DNA of 64,000 nucleotides from Pseudomonadota bacterium. GTDB lineage: Bacteria; Pseudomonadota; Gammaproteobacteria; Steroidobacterales; Steroidobacteraceae. Shown in pieces: positions 52,859 through 61,403 of the stretch. The notes beneath the pieces were generated by a model, which was given only the letters and a program-made list of their open reading frames with translations, did no database searches and had not been told where the DNA came from. Within the stretch, counting starts at the first letter, position 1; every line of letters starts with the position of its first letter. Position numbers and translations under genes: made by a program. The DNA lies in contig JANXQL010000007.1 of the NCBI GenBank assembly GCA_025356815.1, positions 57,483 through 121,482 on the forward strand, written 5' to 3'.

Positions 52859-54061
52859 TCAGATGCTCAGCGCCTTGTCCGCGAATTCGACCGCGTCGAG
52901 GTAGGTCTCCATATCGAAATCCTGCGCCGCGGATCCAGCCGCAGAAGCCTCAACCCATGCGCCGGATCCAAATGCGATGGCGCACCGCAATACTTCGCCA
53001 AGAGCATCGCTGGACCGGCCGCAAAGGGCTTCCTTGAGCGAAGACGCGAGCGGGAGATCTACGACAACGGAGTCCATCGGCCGATCGAAGAGTGCGTCCA
53101 GCACCGACAATAGGCCGGCGGTGAATAACTCCTGGGGGTCAAGGTGTCGATGAGCCGCGCCGAGGGTCTGGCATAGACGCGCTCGAGTCACAGCGACCTT
53201 GAGCAATTCCGATGGCTTGTGAACGCTCAGGCGCGAGAGCAGCAACAGTGACGCCCATTGACGGATGACGTTGTGTCCCAACATGACAATGGCTTCCAGG
53301 ATCGATATGACTGAGCGCTCGCGGTAGTAGGTGCCACTGTTGGCAATCGTCAGGATCTGATGTGCGAGCGCAACATCGACGCTTATGGTCGCCGCGAGCC
53401 CGCTGGAACTGACCTCGGGATTCTGCAGTCTCGCTATCAACGTCAACACTCCCAGTTCAATGGGGGCGACGCTGCGCTTTGCCATCGGCTCCGGTCGCGC
53501 GAAGAAGTACCCTTGGAAGTAATGAAAGCCAAGCGACTTGCAGTGCGCGAACTGCTCGTGGGTCTCGACGTTTTCCGCAAGCAGCTTCAGTCGATACTCT
53601 GAAAGTCGCCGCACGATGGCATCAAGATCGTCGCCCGCCTGCAGGATATCGATCTTCACGTAGTCGGCATACGGCAGAAAGGGCAGCAGATTGGGCTGGA
53701 AGACAAAATCATCGACGGCGATGCCGATACCGCGCTTCCTCAACAGCTCGAGCGTCGCGAAGATCTGTGGTCGCGGATCGACGTTCTCAAGAATTTCCAC
53801 GACCGACCGACCTGGGATGAGAATGGTTGGCAGATCCGTCTCCAGCAGCTCCTGATCGAAGTTCAGGAACACCCGCGCATCGCCGGCAAGTCGGTCCAGC
53901 CCGATAGCGCCGAGCGTCTCGCAGATAACCCGTGCGCTTCTCATCGAAGCGCTTTCCTCTGTATCGCCAGGGCGACCGCGGTGCAGTAACTCGTAGGCGA
54001 ACAGGCTGCCGTCGGCTGCCAGGATTGGCTGTCGAGCGAGCGCGATTGGCGATTCGTTCAT
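52859..54061 (-). CDS. HDOD/EAL (YuxH-type) signalling protein, copy A
   Basis: 400 residues. N-terminal EAL-like domain: ARQPILAADGSLFAYELLHRG (EAL reduced to ELL), VEILENVD, IAVDDFVFQPN (DD kept), YVKIDI (Lys kept), LLAENVETHEQF and QGYFFARP (Gly-Gln loop kept). C-terminal HDOD domain from about residue 200: LQNPEVSSSGLAATISVDVALAHQILTIANSGTYY, ILEAIVMLGHNVIRQWASLLLL. HDOD/EAL proteins usually bind rather than cut cyclic-di-GMP and regulate motility or surface behaviour. A 60-70% similar paralog lies 3.4 kb away on the other side of motAB. Several EAL metal residues survive, so weak catalysis cannot be ruled out. Confidence 0.9.
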   Translation of the reverse strand: MNESPIALARQPILAADGSLFAYELLHRGRPGDTEESASMRSARVICETLGAIGLDRLAGDARVFLNFDQELLETDLPTILIPGRSVVEILENVDPRPQIFATLELLRKRGIGIAVDDFVFQPNLLPFLPYADYVKIDILQAGDDLDAIVRRLSEYRLKLLAENVETHEQFAHCKSLGFHYFQGYFFARPEPMAKRSVAPIELGVLTLIARLQNPEVSSSGLAATISVDVALAHQILTIANSGTYYRERSVISILEAIVMLGHNVIRQWASLLLLSRLSVHKPSELLKVAVTRARLCQTLGAAHRHLDPQELFTAGLLSVLDALFDRPMDSVVVDLPLASSLKEALCGRSSDALGEVLRCAIAFGSGAWVEASAAGSAAQDFDMETYLDAVEFADKALSI

Positions 54062-54760
54062 ATCGATCCGGCACTTCTATTCACTCTGATCTACAACTTA
54101 AGCTTATGAAGACTTCGCGCTAAGCGGGAGTGCTTTGCGAATGAGCGTATGACGCGGCTTGCCAGTTACACGCGAGCGAGTCCCCGGCATTGAAGTGGGC
54201 ACTGATCATCGAGCCTTTGCAATCCGCGGAATGCTGGCGAGTGATGCGCATTCATCCACCGCCGTAATTCGGCAACATGCACTACCGCGGACTGCATCCG
54301 AAGCATCGGTCGTCGGTCCATGGCGCGGCGAACACCTCCGAGCTTGAAGCCTTCCCGTGCTTGTCGGCCATCGGCCTATTCCCATTGACCGTACAGATGA
54401 AGACGTGCCTCGGCCAGTCAAGTAAAGCGAGCACCTGCACCATTTTGCCCCCGTCGAGCGAGTGCCGGCAGCGGGATCTCAAGGCTCGCGGCAACAAGGC
54501 AAGCAGAAGTGCGTCGAAGCCCACGAGGGCAGGCAACGCAACCCTGAACCTATTCGACTCTGGCAAGTCGCGACTCTCCCGCGCAAGCAGAGCCACCATC
54601 TCGTCGAAGCGCCGCTTGGTCCCGAGCCGCCCCAAGATTTCAGACCAACACCCGCGTCCCAGCGGGACAGCCATGCCCGTGACCGTCTCCATCCGGCCCC
54701 CTCCATTGCGACGGTTCGACGAGTGGTCCGTGCGCATCCTCGACCAATTAGCAGGGTCGC
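54062..54760. other. intergenic, no gene supported
   Basis: About 700 bases between the motB stop and the start of the HDOD/EAL gene. The longest ORFs (54282-54737 minus, 54277-54927 plus) show no recognisable domain, no good ribosome site, and the plus-strand one runs into motB antisense. It may contain the HDOD promoter. Confidence 0.4.
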
Positions 54761-55762
54761 CTAGTTTCGACTTGCGGGGACGTCCCGATCTTGTTTCGGC
54801 GTTGTCGCGATGGCGGGATGGTCTGAGTCGGCCCCGCTTGATGTCGTCGATGTCGGGGGTGCGCTGCCGAGTGCGATCTGCGGTGCGTCCGTGGCCAGCG
54901 CTGCTTCCTCAGCATGTTTGGTCATGACGATGATGCTGATGCGTCGGTTGATGGGGTTGAGCGGCTCGGCCCTGACGAACGGTACCGATGCGGCAAGGCC
55001 AACGACACGGGCGATCTTGGGCTCGGAAAGGCCGCCGCTGATCAGTGCCCGTCGCGCCGCGTTGGCCCGGTCGCTCGACAGTTCCCAGTTCGTAAAGCCG
55101 TTTGTGCCTGCGAAGGGCTTGTTATCGGTATGGCCACTCAGGCTGATGCGGTTGGGGACGCTATTGATGTACTTCGCCAGTTCCACCAGGATCTCAGTGG
55201 TGTAGTCCTTGAGAGAGGAACTGCCGCTCTCGAACATCGTCCGGTTCAGCTTGTCGACAATCTGGATGCGAAGTCCCTCAGGAGTAATGTCGAGCAGCAG
55301 CTGGTCTTTGAACGGCGCCAGAGCTTGACTCTTATCAATGGCCTCGCGCAGCTGCTGCTCCAGTGACTCCAATTGCTTCTTTTCATCGGCCTCCGCGAGC
55401 TTGCGAGCTTCATCGACACTGTTCGCTGTGCCCAGGCCCTGGTCCTGCTTGGCGGCAGCAGACTTCGGCGCATCCAGGCCGCCTCCCAGATTGATCACGC
55501 TTGTACTGGCCCCGCCGGGTCCGGCTTGACCAGGTGCGGGCTTGGCGCTCGTTCCCTGTTCCATGCTCGGGTTCTTGAAGTAATCGAATAGCGCCGCGCG
55601 CTGCTCCTTGGACACTGACGCGACCAGCCACATGACCATGAAGAACGCCATCATCGCCGTCACGAAGTCGGCGTAAGCCACCTTCCACGCGCCGCCGTGA
55701 TGGGGCGCGGTGCGAAGCTTGCGCTTGACGACGATTATCGGGCGCTTGTCGTTGTTGGACAT
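54761..55762 (-). CDS. motB: flagellar motor stator protein MotB
   Basis: 333 residues. Single N-terminal helix with the proton-carrying Asp (KVAYADFVTAMMAFFMVMWLVASV), a plug region, a Gly/Pro/Lys linker, and a C-terminal OmpA-like peptidoglycan-binding domain (FESGSSSLKDYTTEILVELAKYI, SLSGHTDNKPFAGTNGFTNWELSSDRANAARRAL). Six bases separate it from motA upstream. The stator powers flagellar rotation, yet no other flagellar gene is in the window. Confidence 0.95.
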   Translation of the reverse strand: MSNNDKRPIIVVKRKLRTAPHHGGAWKVAYADFVTAMMAFFMVMWLVASVSKEQRAALFDYFKNPSMEQGTSAKPAPGQAGPGGASTSVINLGGGLDAPKSAAAKQDQGLGTANSVDEARKLAEADEKKQLESLEQQLREAIDKSQALAPFKDQLLLDITPEGLRIQIVDKLNRTMFESGSSSLKDYTTEILVELAKYINSVPNRISLSGHTDNKPFAGTNGFTNWELSSDRANAARRALISGGLSEPKIARVVGLAASVPFVRAEPLNPINRRISIIVMTKHAEEAALATDAPQIALGSAPPTSTTSSGADSDHPAIATTPKQDRDVPASRN

Positions 55763-55768
55763 CCCGGT

Positions 55769-56632
55769 TTACCCGGTCTTCTTGCCGCGAAGTTCCTGCT
55801 CGAGATCCTTGAAGTTGGGACGCACGGCGCTAAAGAGCAGCTTGCGCGCAAACTCCACGGCAACAGGCGGTGCGTAGCCGCGCACGCTCGCAACGAGCGC
55901 CATCTTGACCACCTCGAACGCCTTGGCCTCGTCGTTGGCCCTGGCCTCCATGGCGGCCGAGATCGGTCCGACGAAGCCGTAGGCCACCAGAATGCCGAGG
56001 AAGGTTCCCACCAGGGCGGCGCCAACGTGATGGCCAATCTCTGCGGTGCTGGCACCGTCGATGCTCGCCATCGTAGTCACGATGCCAAGCACCGCGGCTA
56101 CGATACCGAACCCCGGCAGCGCGTCGGCGACCTTTTGCACCGCATGGGCAGGTTCGGCGGCCTCGTGGTGGTGCGTCTCGAGCTCGTACTCCAGCAGGCT
56201 CTCCAACTCGTGCGGGTCGAGGTTGCCGCCGGCGATCAGCCGCAGGCAGTCGGTGATGAACTCCATCATGTGGTGGTCAGTCGTGACAATGGGGTATTTC
56301 TTGAAGATGTCGCTGCCGTCGGGGTTTTCGATGTGCCGTTCAATGCCGAGCACGCCTTCCCTGCGGGCCAGCACGAGAATGTCGTAGAGGAGCTTCAGCA
56401 GCTGAACGTACTCTTCCCGGCCGTAACGGTTTCCCTTGACCAGCCCCAGTGCGCCCTTGAAAGCATCCTTCACCACCTTGAGCGGATTGCTGATGATGAA
56501 GGCGCCGAGCGCAGCGCCGCAGATGATTACGACCTCCAGGGGGTGCCACAGCAGCAGGGGACTGCTTCCCCCCATCAGGAACCCGCCCAGCACACTGAGC
56601 AGGACGATCAACGAGCCAATAATTGGGAGCAC
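55769..56632 (-). CDS. motA: flagellar motor stator protein MotA
   Basis: 287 residues with four helices: IIGSLIVLLSVLGGFLMGG, LEVVIICGAALGAFIISN, and, after the cytoplasmic loop, the pair GFGIVAAVLGIVTTMASI and VGAALVGTFLGILVAYGFVGPI, with the conserved Pro residues in the DALPGFG and GFVGPIS region. The cytoplasmic loop carries the charged helix (ESLLEYELETHHHEAAEPAHAV). It pairs with MotB as proton-driven stator. Confidence 0.95.
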   Translation of the reverse strand: MLPIIGSLIVLLSVLGGFLMGGSSPLLLWHPLEVVIICGAALGAFIISNPLKVVKDAFKGALGLVKGNRYGREEYVQLLKLLYDILVLARREGVLGIERHIENPDGSDIFKKYPIVTTDHHMMEFITDCLRLIAGGNLDPHELESLLEYELETHHHEAAEPAHAVQKVADALPGFGIVAAVLGIVTTMASIDGASTAEIGHHVGAALVGTFLGILVAYGFVGPISAAMEARANDEAKAFEVVKMALVASVRGYAPPVAVEFARKLLFSAVRPNFKDLEQELRGKKTG

Positions 56633-57494
56633 GATTGCGCCTCTGGCAAAGTTCCGAAACGCCGACCACGGGCAGATCGAAGCGCCGCGCCCTCGGTAAC
56701 CAGCACGGAGCCGGCGTGATCGACCATCTCACCGGAGTCGCAGGTCGCTTGTTTACGTGCTGGGCCCGGCCGGCAGATTTCCGGATGCACACGCAGAATT
56801 CGCAGCGCTTGCTCGATCGACGTCGACAAGCGAACAGCGGAGTTGCTGCCGTTCAAGTGTTCGGGCTGCAACCCTGCCGACGGCTCCGGCCACGCACCAC
56901 TCCTGATCGCGTTAGCCAGGAATCGAACTCGCCGTTCCGCCTTCCCTCGCCCATCACAACCAAGGAGCGCCTGCTTCTTCATTCTTAACGCTTGTACGAC
57001 CTCGAAAACTGATCAGGACACTGGCGGAAAACGCAGATTCCAAAGCGATTCGCGCTGCTCCCCGGGAGCCAGTCAAGCCCGTCAGGACGTTGCATCCGGC
57101 ATGCGAAGACTGTCTCCGGACAACCCACTTGAACGCGACGGAATCTCGCCAACCTTTTCCCGTCATCGATGAGTTCATAATTGCCCAAAGCCTCGACAAG
57201 CGCCGTCTGCAGCTACCGCTGCTGATGGAGCCGCTGGGCGTGTTAAGCCTTGGCCATGCGGACCGACCAGCATTCCTACGTGGGGTCTGCACATTGGGTA
57301 TCGGCCACGCCGTCCGATCCTTAACTCACAAACCGTCAATTGTTCGACTGGGTCGCAGTTTTGAAGCGCGAGTAGAGCAACGGGCTCACCCAGCCGATAA
57401 GCCCCCGTAGCCTCGCGGCAAGAATGATGCGGTCGCGACCCTGAATCGCGACCTGGGCATGCTGATTGGACGGCCTCGCTTACCGCTCGCGGGA
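56633..57494. other. intergenic, no gene supported
   Basis: About 860 bases between motA and the second HDOD/EAL gene. ORFs on both strands (up to 124 codons) lack domains or convincing starts. I looked for a sigma-28-type motA promoter and saw no clear match. The base composition is slightly lower in GC than neighbours. Confidence 0.4.
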
Positions 57495-58697
57495 TCAGGC
57501 GCTGAGCGCTCTGTCCGCGAATTCGACCGCATCGAGGTAGGTCTCCAAGCTGAAGCCCTCTCCTGACGGTCCCGTAGCTGATTCCTCGACCCAGGCGCCG
57601 GAGCCGTAGTCGATAGCGCGCCGCAATATCGCGCCGAGCGTCCCGCTGGGTCGCCCACACAATGCATCCTTGAGCGACGGCGCGAGGGGGAGGTCGGCCA
57701 ATACGATGTCCATGGGGCAGTCTAGGAGAGCGTCGAGCACCGAGAGCAGGCCGGTTGTAAATAGCTCGTGTGGGCTAAGATCGCGATGAGACTTGCCGAG
57801 GGTCTGGCACAGCCGGGCTCGCGTGACGGCAACCTTGAGTAATTCGGATGGCTTGTTAAGGCCCTGACGCGACAGCAACAGCAAGGACGCCCACTGCCGA
57901 ATGACGTTGTGTCCCAGCATGACCACGGCTTCAAGAATCGAAGTGACCGCGCGACCGCGATAGAGGGCACCACTGTTAGCGATGGTCAGCAGCTGGTGCG
58001 CGAGCGCGACATCAATACCGATCGCGTCTGCGAGTTCCATGGAGCCCACATCGGGGTTCTGGAGTCTCGCGACGACCGTCAGCACGCTGAGCTCCAGCGG
58101 GGCGAGACTGCGCTTCGATATCGGCTCCGGACAGGCGAAGAACTGTCCTTGGAAGTACTGGAAGCCCAGTTCCTTGCAGCGCGCGAACTGCTCGTGAGTT
58201 TCTACCTTCTGTGCCAGCAGTTTAAGTCGGTACTCGGCTAGTCGACGTACGATCGATTCGAGATCGTCGGCCGCTGCCTCAATATCGACCTTCACATAGT
58301 CTGCATGCGCCAGAAACGGGACCAAGTTCGATTGAAATAGGAATTCGTCGATCGCAATGCCGATACCGAGCTGTCGCATCTTCTCGAGCGTCGCGAAAAC
58401 ATTTGGCCGAGGCACGACGGTTTCGAGAATCTCGACCACCGACCGGTCCGGAATGAGAAGAGTCGGAAGGTCTGCCTCCAGCAGTTGCTGATCGAATTTC
58501 AGGAACACTCGAGCATCGCCTGCGAGCCGATCCAGGCCGATGGCGCCAAGCGTCTCGCAAACGACCCGCGCACTTCGCGTCGCGGCATCGCCTGCGACAT
58601 CACGCGGGTTAGCACGGTGAAGCAGTTCGTACGCGTAGAGACTGCCATCGGCGGTCAAAATCGGCTGCCGGGCTAACGCAACATCCGTATCAGCCAT
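57495..58697 (-). CDS. HDOD/EAL (YuxH-type) signalling protein, copy B
   Basis: 400 residues, co-linear with copy A throughout (ARQPILTADGSLYAYELLHRANPRDV; IRQWASLLLLSRQGLNKPSELLKVAVTRARLCQTLGKSHRDL). Its EAL-like part is more degraded: the DD pair of copy A is DE (IAIDEFLFQSN) and the AENVET of copy A is AQKVET. So it is very probably a non-catalytic binder. The HDOD domain is well conserved (MLGHNVIRQWASLLLL). The pair encloses motAB, pointing to motility control by cyclic-di-GMP, an inference from position. Confidence 0.9.
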   Translation of the reverse strand: MADTDVALARQPILTADGSLYAYELLHRANPRDVAGDAATRSARVVCETLGAIGLDRLAGDARVFLKFDQQLLEADLPTLLIPDRSVVEILETVVPRPNVFATLEKMRQLGIGIAIDEFLFQSNLVPFLAHADYVKVDIEAAADDLESIVRRLAEYRLKLLAQKVETHEQFARCKELGFQYFQGQFFACPEPISKRSLAPLELSVLTVVARLQNPDVGSMELADAIGIDVALAHQLLTIANSGALYRGRAVTSILEAVVMLGHNVIRQWASLLLLSRQGLNKPSELLKVAVTRARLCQTLGKSHRDLSPHELFTTGLLSVLDALLDCPMDIVLADLPLAPSLKDALCGRPSGTLGAILRRAIDYGSGAWVEESATGPSGEGFSLETYLDAVEFADRALSA

Positions 58698-58887
58698 TTG
58701 TTCCCAGCTCTATTGGTTACCGAGCTCGCAAGGGCATGAAACCAGAGCGATAAGTTGGGTCGATTGACATGATCATAGTATCTGTCGATGCAATAATGCG
58801 CCATCCGGTAACATCTCCTGACGACCTTTTGTAAGCGAAGCTACTGCCCGCGAATTGGCGAAGGCGATGACAGAAACTTGCGAGCAC

Positions 58888-58923
58888 GGGTTCCCTTGAT
58901 TTTGGTGCCAAAATTGCCGGTAG
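58888..58923 (+). repeat. Tn3-family terminal inverted repeat, left end of truncated element
   Basis: GGGTTCCCTTGATTTTGGTG continuing to CCGGTAG. It matches the repeat at 60737 at about 27 of 36 positions, and that repeat matches the IS1071-type end. It lies 65 bases before the transposase start and reads inward toward it, as expected for the left end. Confidence 0.7.
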
Positions 58924-58987
58924 GATCTCTCGGGTATTCTAGCGGATAGGCCGGGATTTCCGAGTCAGATCAGACGGTTGCTGTTCC

Positions 58988-59490
58988 ATGAACGACTGGC
59001 ACACGACCTGCCTCGGGCTTAAGCGCCTGCCGCGCGAGCTGACCGCCTTCGAGATCGAGGCGTTTTTCAACTTCTCGCCTGCTGAACGCCGCGTGATTGA
59101 GGAACGTCGTGGCCCTGAGCTCATGCTCGGGCTCGCGCTGCAGATTGGATTCCTGCGCATGAGCGGGCGGCTGCTGGATGCCATCCGCGTCGTGCCGCCA
59201 GCGCTGCGGCGCCACCTCGGCCATCAGTTCAACGTCGCCGCCCCGGATTTGGCGTCGCTGCGCGCGATGTACCGGCGTCGGCGGACTTTGTTCGAGCACC
59301 AGGACGTCGCCTGCACCGTACTCGAGTTCCACCCGCTCACCGAGGCGCAACGCCGCGCTCTCGTGCGTGTGTTGCGCGATGAGTTGTCGCGCACGACTGA
59401 TCGGCAGCGACTGCTCGGCTTTGCACGCCGGTGGTTATACGAGCACAGATTGCTGGTCCCTCGCGAGCGCGAGCGAGCGTCGCTTCGCGA
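58988..59490 (+). pseudogene. tnpA: Tn3-family transposase, N-terminal fragment
   Basis: The first ~165 codons (RLPRELTAFEIEAFFNFSPAERRVIEERRGPELMLGLALQIGFLRMSGRLLDAIRVVPPALRRHLG; LASLRAMYRRRRTLFEHQDVACTVLEFHPLTEAQRRALVRVLRDELSR; RRWLYEHRLLVPRERE) are the DUF4158 N-terminal domain of IS1071-like TnpA proteins, normally about 970 residues. After about 59490 the frame continues to 59734 but only by running antisense to the UPF0149 gene. The catalytic DDE domain is absent. So the element was cut by a deletion or rearrangement. Confidence 0.88.
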
Positions 59491-59577
59491 GGCGCGCGAT
59501 GGCCCGATCGAGTTCCTCGCGAGTTTCGAGCGACATGGGGAGATTGTTTCCGACTCGGCTGCGGATCGGGCTTGCGG

Positions 59578-60285
59578 TCAGTGCTGGGCGATGGCGCAGC
59601 AGTGCTTGAACTTTCGGCCGCTGCCGCAGGGGCACGGATCATTGCGACCCACTTTTGGGCCCGTCCTCCGGACGCTGGGTGGCGTCGGCGAGTCGGGCCC
59701 CGCGGAGCGGCGCTGTTCTTTGAAATGTCGATAGGCGCGTCCGAGGCTGGCGCCCATCCACGACAGGAGCTGCTCGGCGGTCTCGGGCGATACGGGGGAC
59801 GTGGGGAACCTCGGATCGAGGATGCCGGCGACCATCGGGATCGCGCCCAGTTGTGCTTCGTTCTCGTCGGCAAACAGGCCGGCCCAGGAGCGTCTGCGCA
59901 TTGCGACGCCGCGCATGAAGCCGAGCGCCCAGGCACGTCCGATCAGGCCGTGCTCGTCCGGGTCGCCGGTCAACATGACGTAGACCTGGTGCTCTTCGAG
60001 TTCGGCGATGATGGCGTTCCAGTGCCGCATCATCAGCGTGATGATCTCGTTGGCGGCCTCGACGCTCTCGAACGCGTTCTCGTCCGGCAACTCGCCGCCC
60101 CAGATGGCGGGCAGGTACTCGCTGGGCATGACGAGCTCGGGGCCTGCGATCAGTGCGCAGAAGAGGCCATCCATGCCTTCGAGCGACAACGCGTTGTCGT
60201 TGTTAATCCGCTCGAGAAACTCCCGAAGCCGGCCGAGCTCCTGGGCGTTCAGGGGTCCCTGGGTGAGCGTGGTGCCGCGCGTCAT
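59578..60285 (-). CDS. UPF0149 (YecA-like) protein with SEC-C zinc motif
   Basis: 235 residues. The UPF0149 domain covers residues 10-180 ([51 protein letters not shown]). The C-terminal SEC-C motif [19 protein letters not shown] binds zinc, as at the C-terminus of SecA, and may contact SecB or ribosomes. Function is otherwise unknown. The transposase remnant ends against its 3' end. Confidence 0.92.
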   Translation of the reverse strand: MTRGTTLTQGPLNAQELGRLREFLERINNDNALSLEGMDGLFCALIAGPELVMPSEYLPAIWGGELPDENAFESVEAANEIITLMMRHWNAIIAELEEHQVYVMLTGDPDEHGLIGRAWALGFMRGVAMRRRSWAGLFADENEAQLGAIPMVAGILDPRFPTSPVSPETAEQLLSWMGASLGRAYRHFKEQRRSAGPDSPTPPSVRRTGPKVGRNDPCPCGSGRKFKHCCAIAQH

Positions 60286-60426
60286 GCGAGCGACCAGCGG
60301 ACTCGAGCGCGAGCGATTTTGAGTGGCATCCGACGTTGCCTCACCGAATCAGGCTCGGGTTGCTGGCGTTGCGCGAGGCCGGCGTCTCGACATTCGGGGC
60401 ATCCGTTGCCGTGAACCCAGCTGGCG

Positions 60427-60576
60427 CTACGGCCGCTTGGCGACGACCTTGCCGTTTTCCCACACGTAGATGGGCGTTCCGAAACGCCGCGCGGTCTGGC
60501 GTGCCGTGGCACCGGCTCGCACGAGCGCGCGCTCGACACGTTTGGCAAACTTTGGGTCGCGAGGAGTCTTGGCCAT
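60427..60576 (-). CDS. small basic protein, partner of the zeta-like gene
   Basis: 49 residues, too short for the track: MAKTPRDPKFAKRVERALVR, AGATARQTARRFGTPIYVWE, NGKVVAKRP. It starts four bases after the stop of the zeta-toxin-like remnant. I recall small proteins of this kind after zeta-like P-loop kinase genes, where they might be the antitoxin. The coding pattern is consistent, but the role is inferred. Confidence 0.65.
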   Translation of the reverse strand: MAKTPRDPKFAKRVERALVRAGATARQTARRFGTPIYVWENGKVVAKRP

Positions 60577-60580
60577 GGCG

Positions 60581-60736
60581 TCAGGGACCCTGTTCGAGGA
60601 GGACGGGCTTCACACCTGAATTCTCGTACACCGCCCAGGCATCCGCCAGTGGCCGGTAGACGGAATCGAAGTTCCGCCGGCCGCGGTCGAAGCGGCGCAG
60701 CACATCGGCCTTGGGGACGGCGTGGCCGCCCTGCTT
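60581..60736 (-). pseudogene. zeta-toxin-like P-loop kinase, C-terminal remnant
   Basis: The last ~52 codons (GGHAVPKADVLRRFDRGRRNFDSVYRPLADAWAVYENSG, then VKPVLLEQGP) match the C-terminal end of zeta/UDP-GlcNAc-kinase-like proteins, where RRFDRGxxNF and a WxxYDNSG motif recur. The coding sequence is cut at 60737 by a Tn3-type repeat. The P-loop (GxxxxGKT) N-terminus is not found on the far side of the inserted element. Confidence 0.72.
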
Positions 60737-60772
60737 GGGGTCCCTTTGTTTTCCGTGCAATAAGTGACGGTA
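60737..60772 (+). repeat. IS1071-like terminal inverted repeat, left
   Basis: GGGGTCCCTTTGTTTTCCGT followed by GCAATAAGTGACGGTA. This is nearly identical to the IS1071/Tn3-family end I remember (GGGGTCTCCTCGTTTTCAGT followed by GCAATAAGTGACGGTA). It interrupts the zeta-like gene and points right. Confidence 0.82.
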
Positions 60773-61025
60773 GAAAATGCCTTCAATTCTAGAGGGTAGT
60801 TGCGTCAACTTATTGATAAAAAATGAATTCCTGTTGCCGCTTTTCGGCTCAGAGCTCTCTTTAGGAATCAGGGAGTTACGAGTTTCAGGACAGCCGCAAA
60901 TCCGCGGGTTTTGTAAATCCTAACCAATTGAATCGTAAGGCTTTGGTGCGCCGCAACATCTCGAACAGAAAGCCACATAACATCATGCAGTTGCGATAGC
61001 GGCACTCTACAAAACCAGGCAAATC

Positions 61026-61062
61026 CTACCGTCAGTCTTGGCAGCGAAAACAAGCCTAGGCC
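61026..61062 (-). repeat. imperfect Tn3-type terminal repeat, right
   Basis: CTACCGTCAGTCTTGGCAGC followed by GAAAACAAGCCTAGGCC. The outer nine bases of the inner end and the GAAAACAA block match the complement of the 60737 repeat; the distal tip differs. About two-thirds of positions match. Confidence 0.55.
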
Positions 61063-61403
61063 GACCCGGGGACCCGCTGCCCCTCTTGAAATCGGACAGC
61101 TCCCAAATCTCTTCGCCGACCGTGTCGGCCGCTTCGGGTACTCTTGTCGCGACGCGAGGTTGATCACCGGAGAATCCCGCCGCGATGGCTGCGAGCAGAA
61201 TCGGCAGCCTGTGACCCCGTCTCCGCGGGACAGGGAACGCTTCCCGGGCACAGGTATCCTTTGATCGTGGTGTCGCTCTGCATGCGCTGGCCGTACCGAG
61301 GATCCGAGAAGCGCCCGTCGACCCATGAGGATTGGAACGCGATCGGGCGCAGGATCCGCATCAAGATCCACCAGATTCCCGTTGCTCCGTTGGAGGAAAT
61401 GCC
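61063..61403. other. intergenic, no gene recognised
   Basis: About 340 bases between the miniature element and the prolyl oligopeptidase start. Minus-strand ORFs pass through it but none has a recognisable domain. It should contain the oligopeptidase promoter. Confidence 0.4.

Larger units (their letters stand above)
60737..61062. mobile_element. probable Tn3-derived miniature inverted-repeat element (TIME)
   Basis: About 326 bases bounded by Tn3-type ends in opposite orientation: GGGGTCCC...GACGGTA at 60737-60772 and CTACCGTCA...GAAAACAA... at 61026-61062. The interior holds no transposase. This matches the class of non-autonomous Tn3-derived miniature elements, mobilised in trans by a full element. 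No clear 5-bp target duplication was seen and the right tip is imperfect (AGGCC instead of ACCCC), so it may be decayed. Confidence 0.6.

Noticed and set aside
54282-54737. 151-codon minus-strand ORF between motB and HDOD copy A
   Set aside because: No similarity I recognise, no clear ribosome site, and codon use unlike the neighbours; kept as unannotated intergenic sequence.
60868-61371. 167-codon minus-strand ORF crossing the miniature element
   Set aside because: It runs through the right terminal repeat of the element and has no domain; chance ORF.
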